From contig CACVBU010000391.1 in NCBI GenBank assembly GCA_902728285.1, positions 248,001 to 312,000 on the forward strand: DNA of 64,000 nt, given 5' to 3'. The position numbers and the translations under genes are program-made. The first letter of the stretch is position 1; each line of letters opens with the position of its first letter. Shown piece after piece: positions 1 to 12,357 of the stretch. A model generated the notes under the pieces. That model saw only the letters and a program-made list of their open reading frames with translations. It was not told the origin of the DNA and made no database searches. The stretch is from Clytia hemisphaerica (Eukaryota; Cnidaria; Hydrozoa; Leptothecata; Clytiidae).

Positions 1-206
1 GTATTAGTTTAAAAAAATTATCGAGAATTATTATACATATTGGGAAATATTCAGAAATAATTTTTTAGATATCTGTAAATGACATAACAGCATTTGATAC
101 CGTGTATGGTATAAACAGCTCCAATGCTAGGATGATTTATTCGTTTGTTCTTCAAATTTCAAGGAATTAGATTTAATTCAGGATTCTTGTTCCTTTTCTT
201 TTGTAG

Positions 207-3200
207 TATTTTAATAATGAAAAGTATGAAGCTGAAAGATATGGCAAACTGTTGCATCAATATCAAGAAGCATCTTTAAAGACGACAACTTCTCTAGCTT
301 TCTTGAACTTCGGTCAAAATTTCATCTTCTCAAGCGCATTGACAGTGATGATGTTACTGGCTAGTCAAAGCATTATGCAAGGTATTTAGTCTACTTACTA
401 TCGTGTATTAGTTCTTAAAATATTCCCAGATCATCTACCAAAGTCTTACTACAACTAGGATGGCTGTTAATTTAGCCTCATGAATTAATTAGTATTCCTT
501 GCAGGGATTTTTCTAAGCACTTTGAGCTGTGGATCGTTTTTGTAAATTCAGATTGAGTTTCTAATCTGGTTAGCAAAGCTATATGCATCCATAAAGCTGG
601 GAGTTTGGGGACGCTTCCGCCCTTCCCCTGATAGTTCGGACCCCCCCCCTTTCTTAAGGGGGGGATGATACCTTCCAAAAAAGTAAAGAAGGGGTATCAG
701 AAATTTTCATTAAAAAGGGGGATATCAAGGAGGGGGCGGGATCGTCTAAGAAGGGGGCTTACATATATTGTAGATTATTTTCCAGCACTGTTATGAAATT
801 TGGTCTGCATGAAAGGAAGTTCTTTATTTTCACTAAAAAGTGGTAATATAGTTGCCAGACTTAATTTTTCTTTACTGTTTCTCTTCCCATTTTACCATAA
901 AAAAATTTTAAAGGTTGGGGGGATGCCAAGAAGGGGGGGGTCATTTAAGAAGGGGAGGGGATCATTTAAGAAGGGGAGGGATCAGACCCCTTTCAGCACT
1001 ATGCCCCCCCCCCCCAGTGGGTCGAGCTCCCCAAAAGAATGTTCAGATGTTTAATATGTATATGAATTATTTCTGTTTGTATACATCAAGAAGTTAAATT
1101 TTGTTAGTAAATTATTTGGATTAGGTTTCTAAAATTTAATCTTGAATTCAGTATTTTGGCTAGTATATACGAACATAAGTTCTTAGAAAAGTCCCTGCTT
1201 TTTCATTTTTATTGTACTGTAGACTAATTGAAATATACTATTTAATGAACAAGTGATCCCTTATGACTCTCTATGTTATTAGCTAGGTATTTTTCTCTGC
1301 GTTGCAAGTTTTCTGAATTTTTAAATTTCTTGTCATCTTCAAGGTTCTATTTTCAACGAAACTTTTTAAGATTTTGCTGGTCAAATAATACAAGTGGAGC
1401 AATCCAGAGAGAAAGAGTGGCGACCTCCCCTACCTTCGGGTGAATAGCTATCGAAAGAAGAGCCTTCGGGTCGCCTCCGACTGTGGTCGCAGACTTACTT
1501 ACTTACTTAATACGTTCTTAATACGTTCTTTTGTTGTTTAGGAACGATGACTGTAGGTGATTTAGTGATGGTGAATGGTCTTCTATTCCAGCTTTCAATC
1601 CCTTTGAATTTCCTTGGTTCAGTGTATCGTGATTTGAGACAATCATTGATCGATATGCAAAGCATGTTCCAACTGATGGATGAGAAAAGTAAAATCAAGG
1701 CTAGTTACTTTTTTGTTTGTTTTTATGATTGTGATTATCTTTTGAATTCTATCAACACACTGGTAAAAATTGCACTGACTGAAAAATGTCCACTCAGACC
1801 CTAGATCTGTACGTCTATTATATAGTACTCTAAGAGGCGCATCTGTTAAAAGTAATTTTTTATTTTCTTTACCAAAAGTTACTTTAGCCCCCTAGGAGGG
1901 GGGGGCTTATTCTTAAAAATCCAAAAGAAGTTGGGGGCTGGAGCTGTTTACAATATTTCGGGCATTCTAAGAGAGGGTGCTGGGATTTGAATTTGAAGGG
2001 AAGACTGGATAACTAGCTATAGTTGCTTGTCAATTATGAGTTCTCGTGTTTTCGTTCTTATCTTTTGTATTTTCATCTTTGGTCTTCTTTGAATTTTTAT
2101 TACTACCTCCTCTAAGGGTGCTTCGAACTCTTCACGGAAAGAGCGAAATCAAGCAGGTAATGGAATTGGGAGAAAAACCTAGGCTGACGCTATGAATTTT
2201 GCAGATCTTCTTTTCAAATCTTTTCAGATGATACGATCAGTTCTTGTCCATAAGGAATTTCGAAAATTGACTTTCAAAGAGCGTCTAGGTCAAAATGGCT
2301 TTACTTACTTCAATGCTTATAGAAATTTTTCCCCAGCTCTACCAGGTTTGGAAAAAAAGTGGTTTGGGAGTCTCAAGAGACGGTAGGATTAATTATTTTA
2401 CTGATTACAACTAAAGTTGTAAAAATCATTATTTTATGCAGGAAATACCGGATGCACCTCCACTGATGCTAACATCTGACAAACAACAAGACATCGTCTT
2501 TGAGAATGTAGCTTTCCAATATGAGGGTGGTGCACCAATATTCAACGATTTATCGATGACCATCCAAGCTGGCAAAAAGACTGCCATTGTTGGAGGCTCT
2601 GGTTCTGGGTAAAATATCAATGAACGTTTGATGTGTTTTGATTTCTTTCGTGATTATTTTTCAGATCATATTATTTACTTTTGAAGTTCAAAATACATTA
2701 ATTTCACTAATTGTTTGACTACCTAAACAGCATAACAGGGAGTTTGTTTTTCGATGTCATGATAGATTTAAAGCCCAATTTTTAAAACTCGTGTACCATT
2801 CTAGGAAATCGACCATCGTTCGAATGCTGTACCGCTTCATGGAGCCCAATAGTGGTACAATCCGAATAGGTGATCAAGTCATAAGTGACGTCACTTTATC
2901 TAGTCTCAGAAAGAACATCTCGATTATTCCCCAGGTAGGAGACGCTTTTGAATGATAGTTATATTTTACCGAAAAAAAATCAACCAGATATGCTTGCTCT
3001 TGGTTTGATTGTTTTTGTATTCAATATTGATACCATATTCGTTTCATCGATACGAAACGACATAATTCTGCATAATTCAGACAACACGAAAACTTGCATT
3101 ACCCAATGTATTTTTTCACCTGCAAATACCGAAAATCTAGATCTACTTTGTTGATAAAGTTTTCTCCAATTATTTAACAGGATCAAGTCCTTTTTCACGA

Positions 3201-4161
3201 CACAATATTTTACAACATCAACTATGGTGATTTAAATGCGTCCGCCGAGGACGTCTTCGCAGCCGCCCGAACTGCTGATGTTCATGACAGCATAATGCGT
3301 ATGCCCGACGGGTACGATACGCGGGTCGGTGAGCGTGGTTTGAAATTGTCGGGAGGCGAGAAACAACGTGTCGCGATCGCACGTGCTATTTTAAAGGATT
3401 CGTCGATCATTCTGTACGATGAAGCAACTTCCTCTCTGGACTCAATAACTGAAATGGTTAGTGGTGTTTTTACTGATTTTTTTTGCATGAACTGTCTGCA
3501 GAATGAGGAATGATTAGACCCTTTCCCGTGCCAATGTGCCAATGGTTTTATCGACATTTGTTACCAATTTACTACATATATTTTTAACCGGTTTTTTTTT
3601 TTTGATGCGGTCTGTATGTGTTTTTACGATGCAATGCGATTGGTTGTTTTTTTTCGCATGACGACGGGTATTTATAGAGCGGAGCGTTGTTAGGAAAATT
3701 CATTTCTGACGTCAGAAATTCACACAAACTTTTTATCTTTTTCAGTCGTCTTTCTAGTCTTTCTCGTTGTAAAGTACAAAAAAATCGACCGAGTTAGAAA
3801 AAGGAAAAGAGCCCTTGATTCTTGAAAAAATAGTATCCTTGAAAGACTTTTAGTTATATAAAGCTATACGTTTACTTTAAAGAACATCGACACAAATATT
3901 TGAGGTAAATCTATATTTCCTTTTCAGAACATTTTGAAATCTCTACGTGAAATCACTAAGAATAAAACATCATTATTTATTGCACATCGATTATCAACTG
4001 TGGTCGATGCCGACGAGATTATCGTTCTCGGCAATGGAGGTGTTGCGGAAAGAGGTACCCATCAACAGTTACTGCAGAATCCAGACTCATACTACGGTTA
4101 TTTATGGGAAAAACAAAATGAAACAAAGATTGCTGAAGAGCAGATTTCTGAAGGTGGCTAA
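207..4161 (+). CDS. ABCB7: ABCB7/Atm1-type mitochondrial ABC transporter, 3' part (5' exons lie outside the window)
   Basis: Half-transporter of the inner mitochondrial membrane that exports a glutathione- or sulfur-containing product needed for cytosolic Fe-S proteins. Exons joined in phase: 207-381, 1542-1699, 2442-2608, 2805-2934, 3181-3456, 3928-4161 (stop TAA). The first two encode the end of the membrane domain ([16 protein letters not shown], then [15 protein letters not shown], both very close to animal ABCB7). The ATPase domain follows: Walker A GGSGSGKST, split by the intron at 2608/2805; Q-loop IIPQD, split at 2934/3181; signature [15 protein letters not shown]; Walker [13 protein letters not shown]; and H-loop [17 protein letters not shown]. 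The frame stays open across every junction. Intron 2 needs a GC donor (AAG|GCTAGT at 1697-1705). The C-terminus is shorter than in human ABCB7. The family call is firm; paralogue choice over ABCB6/HMT1 rests on the membrane-domain match. Confidence 0.95.
630..1035 (+). repeat. G-tract interspersed repeat, copy 1 (ABCB7 intron)
   Basis: About 400 bp with runs of G and recurrent AAGAAGGGG-type blocks at both ends around a unique core (about 755-925, beginning TACATATATTGTAGATTATT). The same core and G/C-rich ends occur in opposite orientation at 55938-56340 in a CFAP70 intron, so this is a dispersed family. No open frame of note. The class is unknown; no clear terminal inverted repeat or target duplication was found. 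Confidence 0.8.
1424..1496 (+). repeat. 73-bp interspersed repeat, copy 1
   Basis: The block starting CCTCCCCTACCTTCGGGT and ending GGTCGCAGACTTA recurs almost unchanged as its reverse complement at 30793-30866. It is followed by (TACT)n. It is GC-rich compared with its surroundings and could be one part of a SINE. It lies in the ABCB7 intron just before the exon at 1542. Confidence 0.75.
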
Positions 4162-4669
4162 GAGTATGAATCAATGATATACTGGTGATGTTAAAGTTTG
4201 ATGGTCAGGCTATGGTGTAGGGCCTATGATCTGATTTGGAGTGTGTATGGCTACTGGAGCCTTATGGTTTACTATCAGAGTATCTCTAAAGTCGTTTATT
4301 CATGCAAGGAACATTTCTTATGGTCGATTTTCGGGTTTTCCTGAATCAGCCAGCCTTATTTTCTTTCTCACAAAATTACTCGAAAAAAACAAATTTTTAA
4401 CAGTTAACTGAGGACTTTCCAGGGTAATTTCCAAGCACTTTTCCTTACCGCCGTTTTGGTCTTAAGAATTGAGTTTCAATGCAGTGGTATTAATTGTCGC
4501 CCACCATAATTGGGCGACTAATGACATTTTTGCCCTCTAAACGTCCTAGGTGATTTCTAACTTGATTATGAGAAAACAACCATGATTTGAAATGTTTTGG
4601 AGGAGTTTAATGTGAATGCTGATGTCAATTCTTATCTTTTGATACAAGTAATACTTTTATTTTGAACTA

Positions 4670-4675
4670 AATAAA
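4670..4675 (+). promoter_or_regulatory. Probable ABCB7 polyadenylation signal AATAAA
   Basis: A canonical AATAAA lies about 510 bases after the ABCB7 stop codon, followed by T-rich sequence. It is the first good signal downstream. The transcript end itself is not visible. Confidence 0.5.
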
Positions 4676-5183
4676 CTTATCTCTCTACCTTCGAAAACTA
4701 CTAGTTAAACTCGTTACAATAGATTGAGTTGATTTTCCTTCTAGTTTTTGTACCGTCATTTCGTTGCATTATTTACCTATCACTTTCTATGAGATTCAAG
4801 GGAAACAGTTCAGTTAGGATATTGATTATATTTGTTTCAGACCCACCAAATCTACTAGTTGATTTCAAGCAAGGTTTACAGAATTATACTTTTGGTTTCT
4901 AAATCATTTTTAGATATGTTTTTTGAAATTGTATTTAAAATAGTTAGGCTTTGAATAATTTTTTTTTACAATTTTACATACAAATTGGATGAGCTTTTCT
5001 GTTTTAATTTCGTGTTTTTCTTTGATTATATTTTGTTTTATACAAAATGATCAAAGTTTATCCCTCCGAGGAAAAATCAAGCAATATGCTACAAGAGATT
5101 AAAACACGTGGTCGAGAGGATTGTGATCTATCTTACGTTGTTTTTTTGAGCCGAATAAGAACCAGTTTTAAATGGTACTTAGC

Positions 5184-5662
5184 TTAGACCATGTTCAGAC
5201 GTTACGGTTTCGTATCGTTCCGGTATGGTTTTCGTTTATACGGATCGAGGGTGTTCAGATGAAAATAGTAGCGAGATTATGTATCGGAGATAATCTACGA
5301 CTACGGTTGCGGGACTGCCCATGCGGGTCGTCACCAAAGGCAACATGTCGTTGTCTACTTTGCTCTGTACGGGAAAAACACTAAAACACCGTATAAGTAA
5401 AGTCGACATAATGTCGTACGTTAAATATCAAACTTGCTTTCACCCGCCATCACTTGCCTTACTCGCCATTTCCCTCGCCACTCTAACCGTAGCCGTAGAG
5501 AATTCCAGATACATAATTTTGCTAGTGGAACGAAACCGTTTCGATCTGATTTGCGTTGTAACGTCTTCTTTTTTGACGTTTTGAATTTTGACGTTCACAC
5601 TTGTTTCAGGACCGTTTCGGAATGGAACGGAACGGAACCGTAGCTTCTGAACATGGTCTTAG
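5184..5662. mobile_element. MITE with long terminal inverted repeats (GACCATGTTCAGA ends)
   Basis: The left end TTAGACCATGTTCAGACG plus about 25 further bases pairs with the right end, whose reverse complement reads CTAAGACCATGTTCAGAAGC. The ends continue into matching ACGGTT...GTTCC sequence. Total about 480 bp without coding capacity. A solo relative of the right end (CCGTACGTCTGAACATGATC) occurs near 29245-29270. It sits between ABCB7 and the GALNT11-like gene, about 180 bp before the latter's 5' UTR, so it may touch that promoter. Confidence 0.75.
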
Positions 5663-5837
5663 TTTAACTTACGAGAAGTTCGATTGCTTACCACAAAGTA
5701 AGAACTGACTTTTTTGAATTTTGTTTAATTTAAAGAATTTCTTTTTTGCAGAGAAATAATTACTAACAAATAGATGAATCAAAATGGTGACTTGAAAACT
5801 ACAGTGATGTAATGAAAGGATGAGGTTACAATGGAAA

Positions 5838-8800
5838 ATGAAAGCGGTATGTTTTTTTACCCGAAATTTGATAAATCCGTTGTATGTATGTATATTATGT
5901 CAGGCAATAAAGTGCAAGTTTTGGATTTTTAGAAGAATATTTAAATCACACTTCTGATCTTTTTGCCTTTTCCGGGTGTTTCAAGAATATGCGAATAAAA
6001 TTTTACATTTTCCTACCAAATATAGCAAGAAACTTTTAAATACCTAAAAAAACTGCATTCTACTTCTTTACAGAGAGCCAAATACTATCTTGTCATCATA
6101 TTGTGCATGGTAGTTCTGTATTTGATCCATCACAATAGCTACTACACAACACCTGATGCCTTTAAATACGATCACAAAGAGACCAAATCCAGTGCACTGA
6201 CCACAGCAGCTGAAGACGCATCCACTGAAATTAAAAGCGTTGGAAGCAAGTATTTTGTAGATGAAGATTATTTTGGTCTCGTTAAAACTGAAGAAGAAGA
6301 GAAGAAAAGAGAAGAAGGTTACAAAAAATTCTCATTTAATCTGTTGGTGTCCGATCGAATTGGGTATTATAGGAGTATACCGGACACTAGGAATAAATTG
6401 TAAGTATGCATCCTTTGTCCATTACTCTCTGGTACCTGTGGTCTCTTTTTGTTTTGAAAACTTTGACTCAGATTGAGACTAGGATTCATGATATGCACCA
6501 CTACAATGTCTTCTGACATTACATCACAGCCCCATCAGCTCATTGCTTGCTATTGACGTACTGACGGATTTACGTCACATACAACCAGCTGTTTGAGTCC
6601 GTGCAGTCCGTGGTGTAATGTCAGAAGACATTGCAATGATGCATACCATGAATAGCAAATCTAAAAAGGGCTTCTTTAATTGAGTATGAAAATTAGAGAG
6701 AGAAGCACGTGTTTTATTGATTTTTTTACTACTGAAAACCAATGCTACCGACGATAATTATGCAATAAATAACGAATGACTTAAAGGATATCAAAACGAC
6801 AGCTTCTACATGTTGCTTTTCAGATGTAAACATCAATGGAAAACCCAGGGCTCACATTGTAGCATCATTATCACGTTTCACAACGAGGCTATTTCAACGT
6901 TGCTTCGGACAGTGGGAAGCATTCTTCAACGTACACCACGTGACCTCGTTAAGGAAATCTTATTGGTAGATGACTTCAGTACTGAAAGTATGATTCACAC
7001 CTTTTTTTAAGAATCAGAAAATTTTGACTCAGGCTGGGCTAGCTTAGGTTTTTGAAATTTTCAGCCTTGATTGTTTTTAAAATGTTCTTATTGTACATGA
7101 CTTTAGAATTTTTCATTCATTTTGAGCTTGTGAATCGAACTAGTATTTTTGAAATAAAGTGGTGAATTTACGACAGTTAGTCTTCAAAAAATGGTATAAT
7201 GTTTAATCTTTCAGCAAATATCGAAAAGATTCATTCTTTCATTCAATCAACAAAAACAACCACCGTAAAACTCGTCCAAGCTCACAAACGCCAAGGTCTC
7301 ATACGAGGTCGTTTGCTAGGTGCCCGTGCAGCTGTTGGTGACATTTTGGTTTTTCTTGACAGTCACTGTGAAGTTAATAGTCATTGGTTGGAACCACTTA
7401 TTGAAAGAATTCGAGAAAATCGTAAAAATGTTGTTTGTCCAGTTATCGATTTAATCGATTCACATACGTTTGTCTATTTGGCATCTCCGATAGTTAGAGG
7501 TGGCTTTACGTGGAGTTTGGCTTTTGGCTGGGAACAAATTCCCGAAACACAAAAAGGAAACCCGAAAAAAGACCCATTTAAGTATGTCATTTCAATTTTA
7601 AATGATATGAGAGTTAAAATTATATATCATAGGGATAACTATAAAAAAATTTCTATGGATTGACCCAGAACGAAAAATGGTAAGAAAGTGATGTTGAATG
7701 AAAATAATTAGGAAGTAAGTATACTAATCTGGTGGCTGACAGTGGAGCCGGGATATAGGGAGTCTGCCTTTTCTATTTGCGCTAGACTGGAGGTTGAATG
7801 TTGAGGTGGGGCGCCACACCTACTCTCACTTCCCCGTAGCTTACCGCCCATCATCAGATTACCTAACCTAAGCTACTCATTTGCTGAGTGGGTGGTGACC
7901 AGCGATCGAACCCACAAGCCTTGGTTTGCAAAGCGAATGCTCTACCGTTTGAGCTACCCGGCTGAAAAATATAAGCTCTAGAATTAGCAGAAGAATCACT
8001 CACATCTGACCAAATATGAACCAAAAATTTCATTTTTTTCTCATTTTTAGGTCACCAACAATGGCTGGAGGATTGTTTGCAATGGATCGCAAATACTTCT
8101 TTGAACTTGGTGCTTATGATGATATGATGGAGGTTTGGGGAGGAGAGAATTTGGAAATTTCTTTCAGAGTATGTTACGATAGTCGCAATAAAGTCTGCCT
8201 CGATATAATCTGCTCGTTGAAAAGATGATAAAGAGTTGGGTATTATTGAAAAATATCAAAAAACATTGGAAAGTAAAATGAAAAAATGAAAAATGAAGAA
8301 TTGTAGAATTGTAAAATGACCGTCATTTTCATATTAGTGAATCTTCAATTTTAGAGGGTTATTACTTTGAAAAAAATTAGGATATATTGAAACAAACATA
8401 TAATTGTTATAGAAAACTGACAGCAGGTGACAACAAATCCTAACCAATATACCTCGTAAAACTGGTTTTTGTTTCGATATATTCAATTTTAACCGAAAAA
8501 CGTGCGAACTTTGATTGAAATGTCATTTGGAGAATCTCATTTGGTTACAAGAAATCTATTAAGTGCTCAGTTTGTAATTCTTTAAATATGATTTATCCTT
8601 TAAAAATTTCAACCTTAGATCTGGATGTGTGGAGGAAGACTGGAAATAGTTCCTTGCTCACGTGTTGGTCACGTGTTTCGAAGCCAACGAATCGGTAATG
8701 CGCAAACTGATCTTTCACACGATGGAGAAAATGCAGTACGCGTTGCTGAAGTTTGGTTGGATGGATACAAAAAACATTTCTACGCATCACGTCCTTCATT

Positions 8801-11800
8801 GCGCACGTATAAACCAGACGTTAGCAAACGCGTGAAATTACGTAGGGATTTGGACTGTAAATCGTTCGACTGGTTTCTACGTGAAATTTACCCTGAGATG
8901 TCAATCCCTGGTGTGAGAGAAGGCCAAGCTTGGAATGTTTTGGGCGACTCTAAGAAAAACGCTGACAATATCACTTCGGTTGTATCGGTATGTTTAATCA
9001 TCGCATGTTCAATCATTACCCCAGCTCAATTGTTAAATTCTGTCCTAGGAAATTTATCTCTTTAAAGTCAAACAGTTTCTTACTGGGGAGAGGTGTAGTC
9101 TAATTTGTCTTGTCCAGTGGTATCGAACATCCACCGGGAAATTTAATTTAAAGGGTAATTTTTTTTGCTTCCAAAGGAATCAATTTTTTACATTTGGCTT
9201 ATAAATCAAAACTTCTCGTAAAAAAGATTGAAAAAAATACTTTAATTTCAGAAATTTGTATTTGGTGGGATTTTAATTTTGCGTATTATGAGAATAGAAT
9301 TTACTTATAAGTACTTATGGTTTTTTTTTCGCGGGAATTTAATTTTGCAGCTCAGCAATATAGATTTTTTTTCAACCATTTTATCTAGCAAATTTTAGCA
9401 AATTCATAAAAATCACGGGAAAATCTTGGCCGCGAAAATTTCTGACATCAAAGTATAATGATATGCACCAACCAGCCTCCGAAATTTTTTTTTATGATGA
9501 CAGACGAGGCTCCTTATGATTTTTAGATTGTAAATCCAAACAGTTTTCTATGTATGGCGGTCAAAGGGGCCAACGAGCCAAGATCGAAGTCAAGAATTGT
9601 TCTTGGGAAGTGTCACCTATCCAAATACAAGGTAACGAGTCTGCATACACTTTTAATACGTCAAATACTTTTCGCATCAAGACGTCTTTTTTTAAGCTGG
9701 CGAATCTCACAAGGAAAATGGAGGAAAAAAATCGATGAAAATGACCAAGAATTGCCGCTTAAAAATCAGGTTTGCACCCCAGAAAAATGCTTTATTAGAG
9801 AAGGAACAACACCAAAAGACACTCTGAACTGTAGGAAGTGCCACCGAGATGTTCATTATGATTGTTCCGAGCTACCAATCTACCAAATACAGATTTGCTT
9901 AACGTTTAAATCTCGAAGTTTTCAATGCCAAAGTTGCGTTAAGATCTCGCCAGAGCTGACTGAACTAGTTGAAACATGCAGAAACACCAAAATCGAAGGA
10001 CTTCAAAAGGAAATTAAAGCATGTGAAAACAAAATGAAGAGATTTCCCAACTGAAATCAAATGATGAACTTTCTTACAAAAGGAATCAAAGAAAGCCTGG
10101 AAATAAAGATGAGCATACTCGAGAAAAAGATAGAAACAAAGATCGAGAACATCTTAATCGAAGAGGCGAAAGAGGTTAGTTATCCTGAAGCTGTATCCAA
10201 ACAGATGAATCAAAAATCAAATAAGGTGGAGAAAATAACTCGATGTGAAACAGCCGGCAATCAGCGATCCACAGCATGTAACCTAATTTTCCATGGAATC
10301 AGAGAACATCTGGAGGATCCCGAGAATACAACGAAAATCTACGAAGAGAAATTTATCAAGTACAGAATCCTTGGTTTACAACTGGGCATCAAGGACATAA
10401 AAATTATAAACACACAGAGGATTGGAGTATTCACAGAAGAAAGAGAGGAGAAAGGGAATTATCGACCAATCAAGGTAGTATTCGAGAATGAAGAAGACAA
10501 GAACAAAGTCTTGAGAGCCATCACGACATACAAAGGCCCTCCTTCATCCTATCGAGCAACAGAAGACCTCACAATTATTGAACGATTGACAATCAAAGAA
10601 TTGTGCAAGTGAGCACATGAGCTCAATGCTCAAATGAAAGACAAAAACATTCAATTTAAAGTCAGGGGAAGCCTCAGAACAAAACTTTACCTAAAGAAAA
10701 TTGTAACAACAAGTGATTGTCTTAGAGGCCCACGGCGTGCCTTGAACCTCAATCCTTTAACAAATAAATAATAACCTGTATAAAACCTCCATGTAAAACC
10801 ATTTGTAGCGGGAGGGGCGTACGGGGTTGTTTGACTGATATCCGGAAAACCGAAGAATTTTACCACGATTTCTGAAATTCTGCAAAAACTACCCTTTTTC
10901 GTCATACTGTCTAAATTTCACAAAAAGAGAAGAAATTCCGAATTACTTGAGCAAAAACTCTTCATTTCCGAAATTCCAGAGTAAAAAAGGATCGATTTTC
11001 GATACTGAACAATTTCAGAATTCCGAAATACCGAAAAAGAATCGTGCTATTTCCAAAATTCCGAAGTAAAAAAGGTTGCTTTTCGATTTCCTTAGGACTG
11101 GTATTACACAGATGAGGAAGAAGTTCGTTTGAAGCATGGAAAGAATAGATTGTGTTTGGATGTTGAACTGTTCTACAATGCTGGTAACAGTCAAGTACGC
11201 CTCATGAAGTGTCATGGAGAAAAAGCTGGCCAACAATGGAAATATCATAAAGTAGGAAAATGTCTAGTTTCCTAGTTATTTCCGGGGTGGGGGGGGCAGT
11301 ACTAAAGTTTGAGACATCATGATGTTTTGTTACATAGTAGTCTTATTTTGGAGTTAAATCAACATTTTTAGGAAAATTGGTCCCGAAAAGACAAAAATAG
11401 GGTGGTTAATCCCCATATATGTCTTAGAAAATGTTCATAAGTAAATCAGATTTCTTGAATGATTTAGTCATCACTCCATTTTCCTTGTTACTTTGTCGAA
11501 ACCTTCAATATTTAATCTTGAAGAGATGAATTAATGGTGCTTTTTTGCACACGTCTATGAAATAATCACTCCCACCACTATGATGGTTGCCATGGGAAGA
11601 ATTTTATGCATTTTTCCAAGGTTTTCAGATAATTTATTTATTCATATTGGAAGTTTATCGTGGCTTGAATCACAAGATTTACGTTTGGCTATGTTTCGAT
11701 AGATTCTTCTCCCATCATCGGGCAATGTGAAGGATGTTTTACCCACTACTTGTACTAAGACCTTCTGACTACCCATCATTGTAATTTCCTTACAAGGTGT

Positions 11801-12357
11801 AAATTCCCATGATATAACATAGGTGTAAGGTAAATTATCTCTTGAATTTATGAGATTACTAATTATTCCATTTCGCCTCTCTGTCTGGATGTTAGGAACT
11901 CAAACTTACTTATTCATGACATGAAAAGCCGTTCGAAGTTCAATCAGAGTTAAAAACAAAGCAACCGAAATTTTAATGAAATTTTTCCTGCAAGTATTTG
12001 TTGCCAAAAATAATTTTCTAATTTGCAATAAAATAAAATCGTTTTGTCTTGTCTTTTGGATTTTTTTCATCGCAAAAGCTCAAAAATTTACTGAAAAAAA
12101 AAGGATTTCAAAAATAATTTACCGTTAAGGCAGGGCTGCACTTCTTCAAGGTTTTCAGTGCACTAATAAACTTCTTTAATATCTAAAAGCCGTTGTTACC
12201 TTTATAGGAAGATGAACGCTTATACAATCCAGCTTATGGTATGTGTTTAAGTCAAGATGTCGAACAATATTTTTTCGTAACCATGGCGATTTGTGACGTC
12301 AGTGATGAAAAACAACATTGGAAATTGAAAAAAGACGAAACAAAGCGAGTAAAATAA
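5838..12357 (+). CDS. GALNT11: GALNT11-like polypeptide N-acetylgalactosaminyltransferase (first lectin repeat not found)
   Basis: Golgi type II enzyme that starts mucin-type O-glycans by moving GalNAc from UDP-GalNAc to Ser/Thr. Exons in phase: 5838-5846, 6074-6399, 6824-6987, 7215-7581, 8051-8168, 8619-8987, 11096-11251, 12208-12357; 552 residues. The start at 5838 was chosen because it alone gives phase 0 into exon 2, yielding MKARAKYY then a hydrophobic anchor (residues about 7-21). Catalytic domain: [29 protein letters not shown], the DxH metal motif as D215-S-H217, [23 protein letters not shown]. The lectin part has only [15 protein letters not shown] and [10 protein letters not shown], i.e. 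the later repeats. Human GALNT11 has about 55 more residues, matching a missing first repeat between exons 6 and 7. A 5' UTR exon probably begins at 5752 after TTTTTTGCAG. Confidence 0.93.
6484..6653. mobile_element. MITE with TGATATGCACCA-type inverted ends, copy 1
   Basis: The left arm ATTCATGATATGCACCAC plus CAATGTCTTCTGACATTAC pairs over about 45 bases with the right arm (…GTAATGTCAGAAGACATTGC…CCATGAAT). About 170 bp in the GALNT11-like intron 2. The same family forms the hairpin at 29815-29960; single ends occur near 9468 and 36257. Confidence 0.85.
7731..7963 (-). mobile_element. tRNA-derived SINE in a GALNT11-like intron
   Basis: The minus strand, starting at 7963, reads AGCCGGGTAGCTCAAACGG followed by TAGAGCATTCGCTTTGCAAA and then GGGTTCGATCGCTGG. 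These fit the tRNA A box (GTAGCTCAAACGG) and B box (GGTTCGATC) of RNA polymerase III promoters at tRNA spacing. The 3' acceptor stem does not close, and about 170 bp of unrelated body follow, so it is a SINE rather than a tRNA gene. Confidence 0.8.
9554..10771 (+). pseudogene. LINE ORF1-like protein relic (PHD-like zinc finger, coiled coil, L1-type RRM) inside a GALNT11-like intron
   Basis: One reading frame of about 406 codons interrupted by two in-frame TGA codons (10052-10054, 10610-10612) and ended by TAA at 10769. About residues 73-135 hold a cysteine/histidine array ([24 protein letters not shown]) like a PHD finger. A charged helical stretch follows ([15 protein letters not shown]), then a segment like the RNA-binding domain of L1-type ORF1 proteins ([39 protein letters not shown]). 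Such PHD-ORF1 proteins belong to non-LTR retrotransposons of invertebrates (family knowledge). No reverse transcriptase follows. The 3' side ends in AACAAATAAATAATAA, like a LINE tail. The N-terminal 60 residues are doubtful because another frame competes there. A domesticated gene is unlikely given the stops. Confidence 0.7.

Noticed and set aside
2192-2386. Extra ABCB7 exon (64-residue frame)
   Set aside because: No match to the family at this point; joining 1699 to 2442 already gives a continuous, correctly sized protein.
7900-7963. Functional tRNA gene on the minus strand
   Set aside because: A and B boxes are present but the acceptor stem does not pair and the sequence continues into a SINE body.
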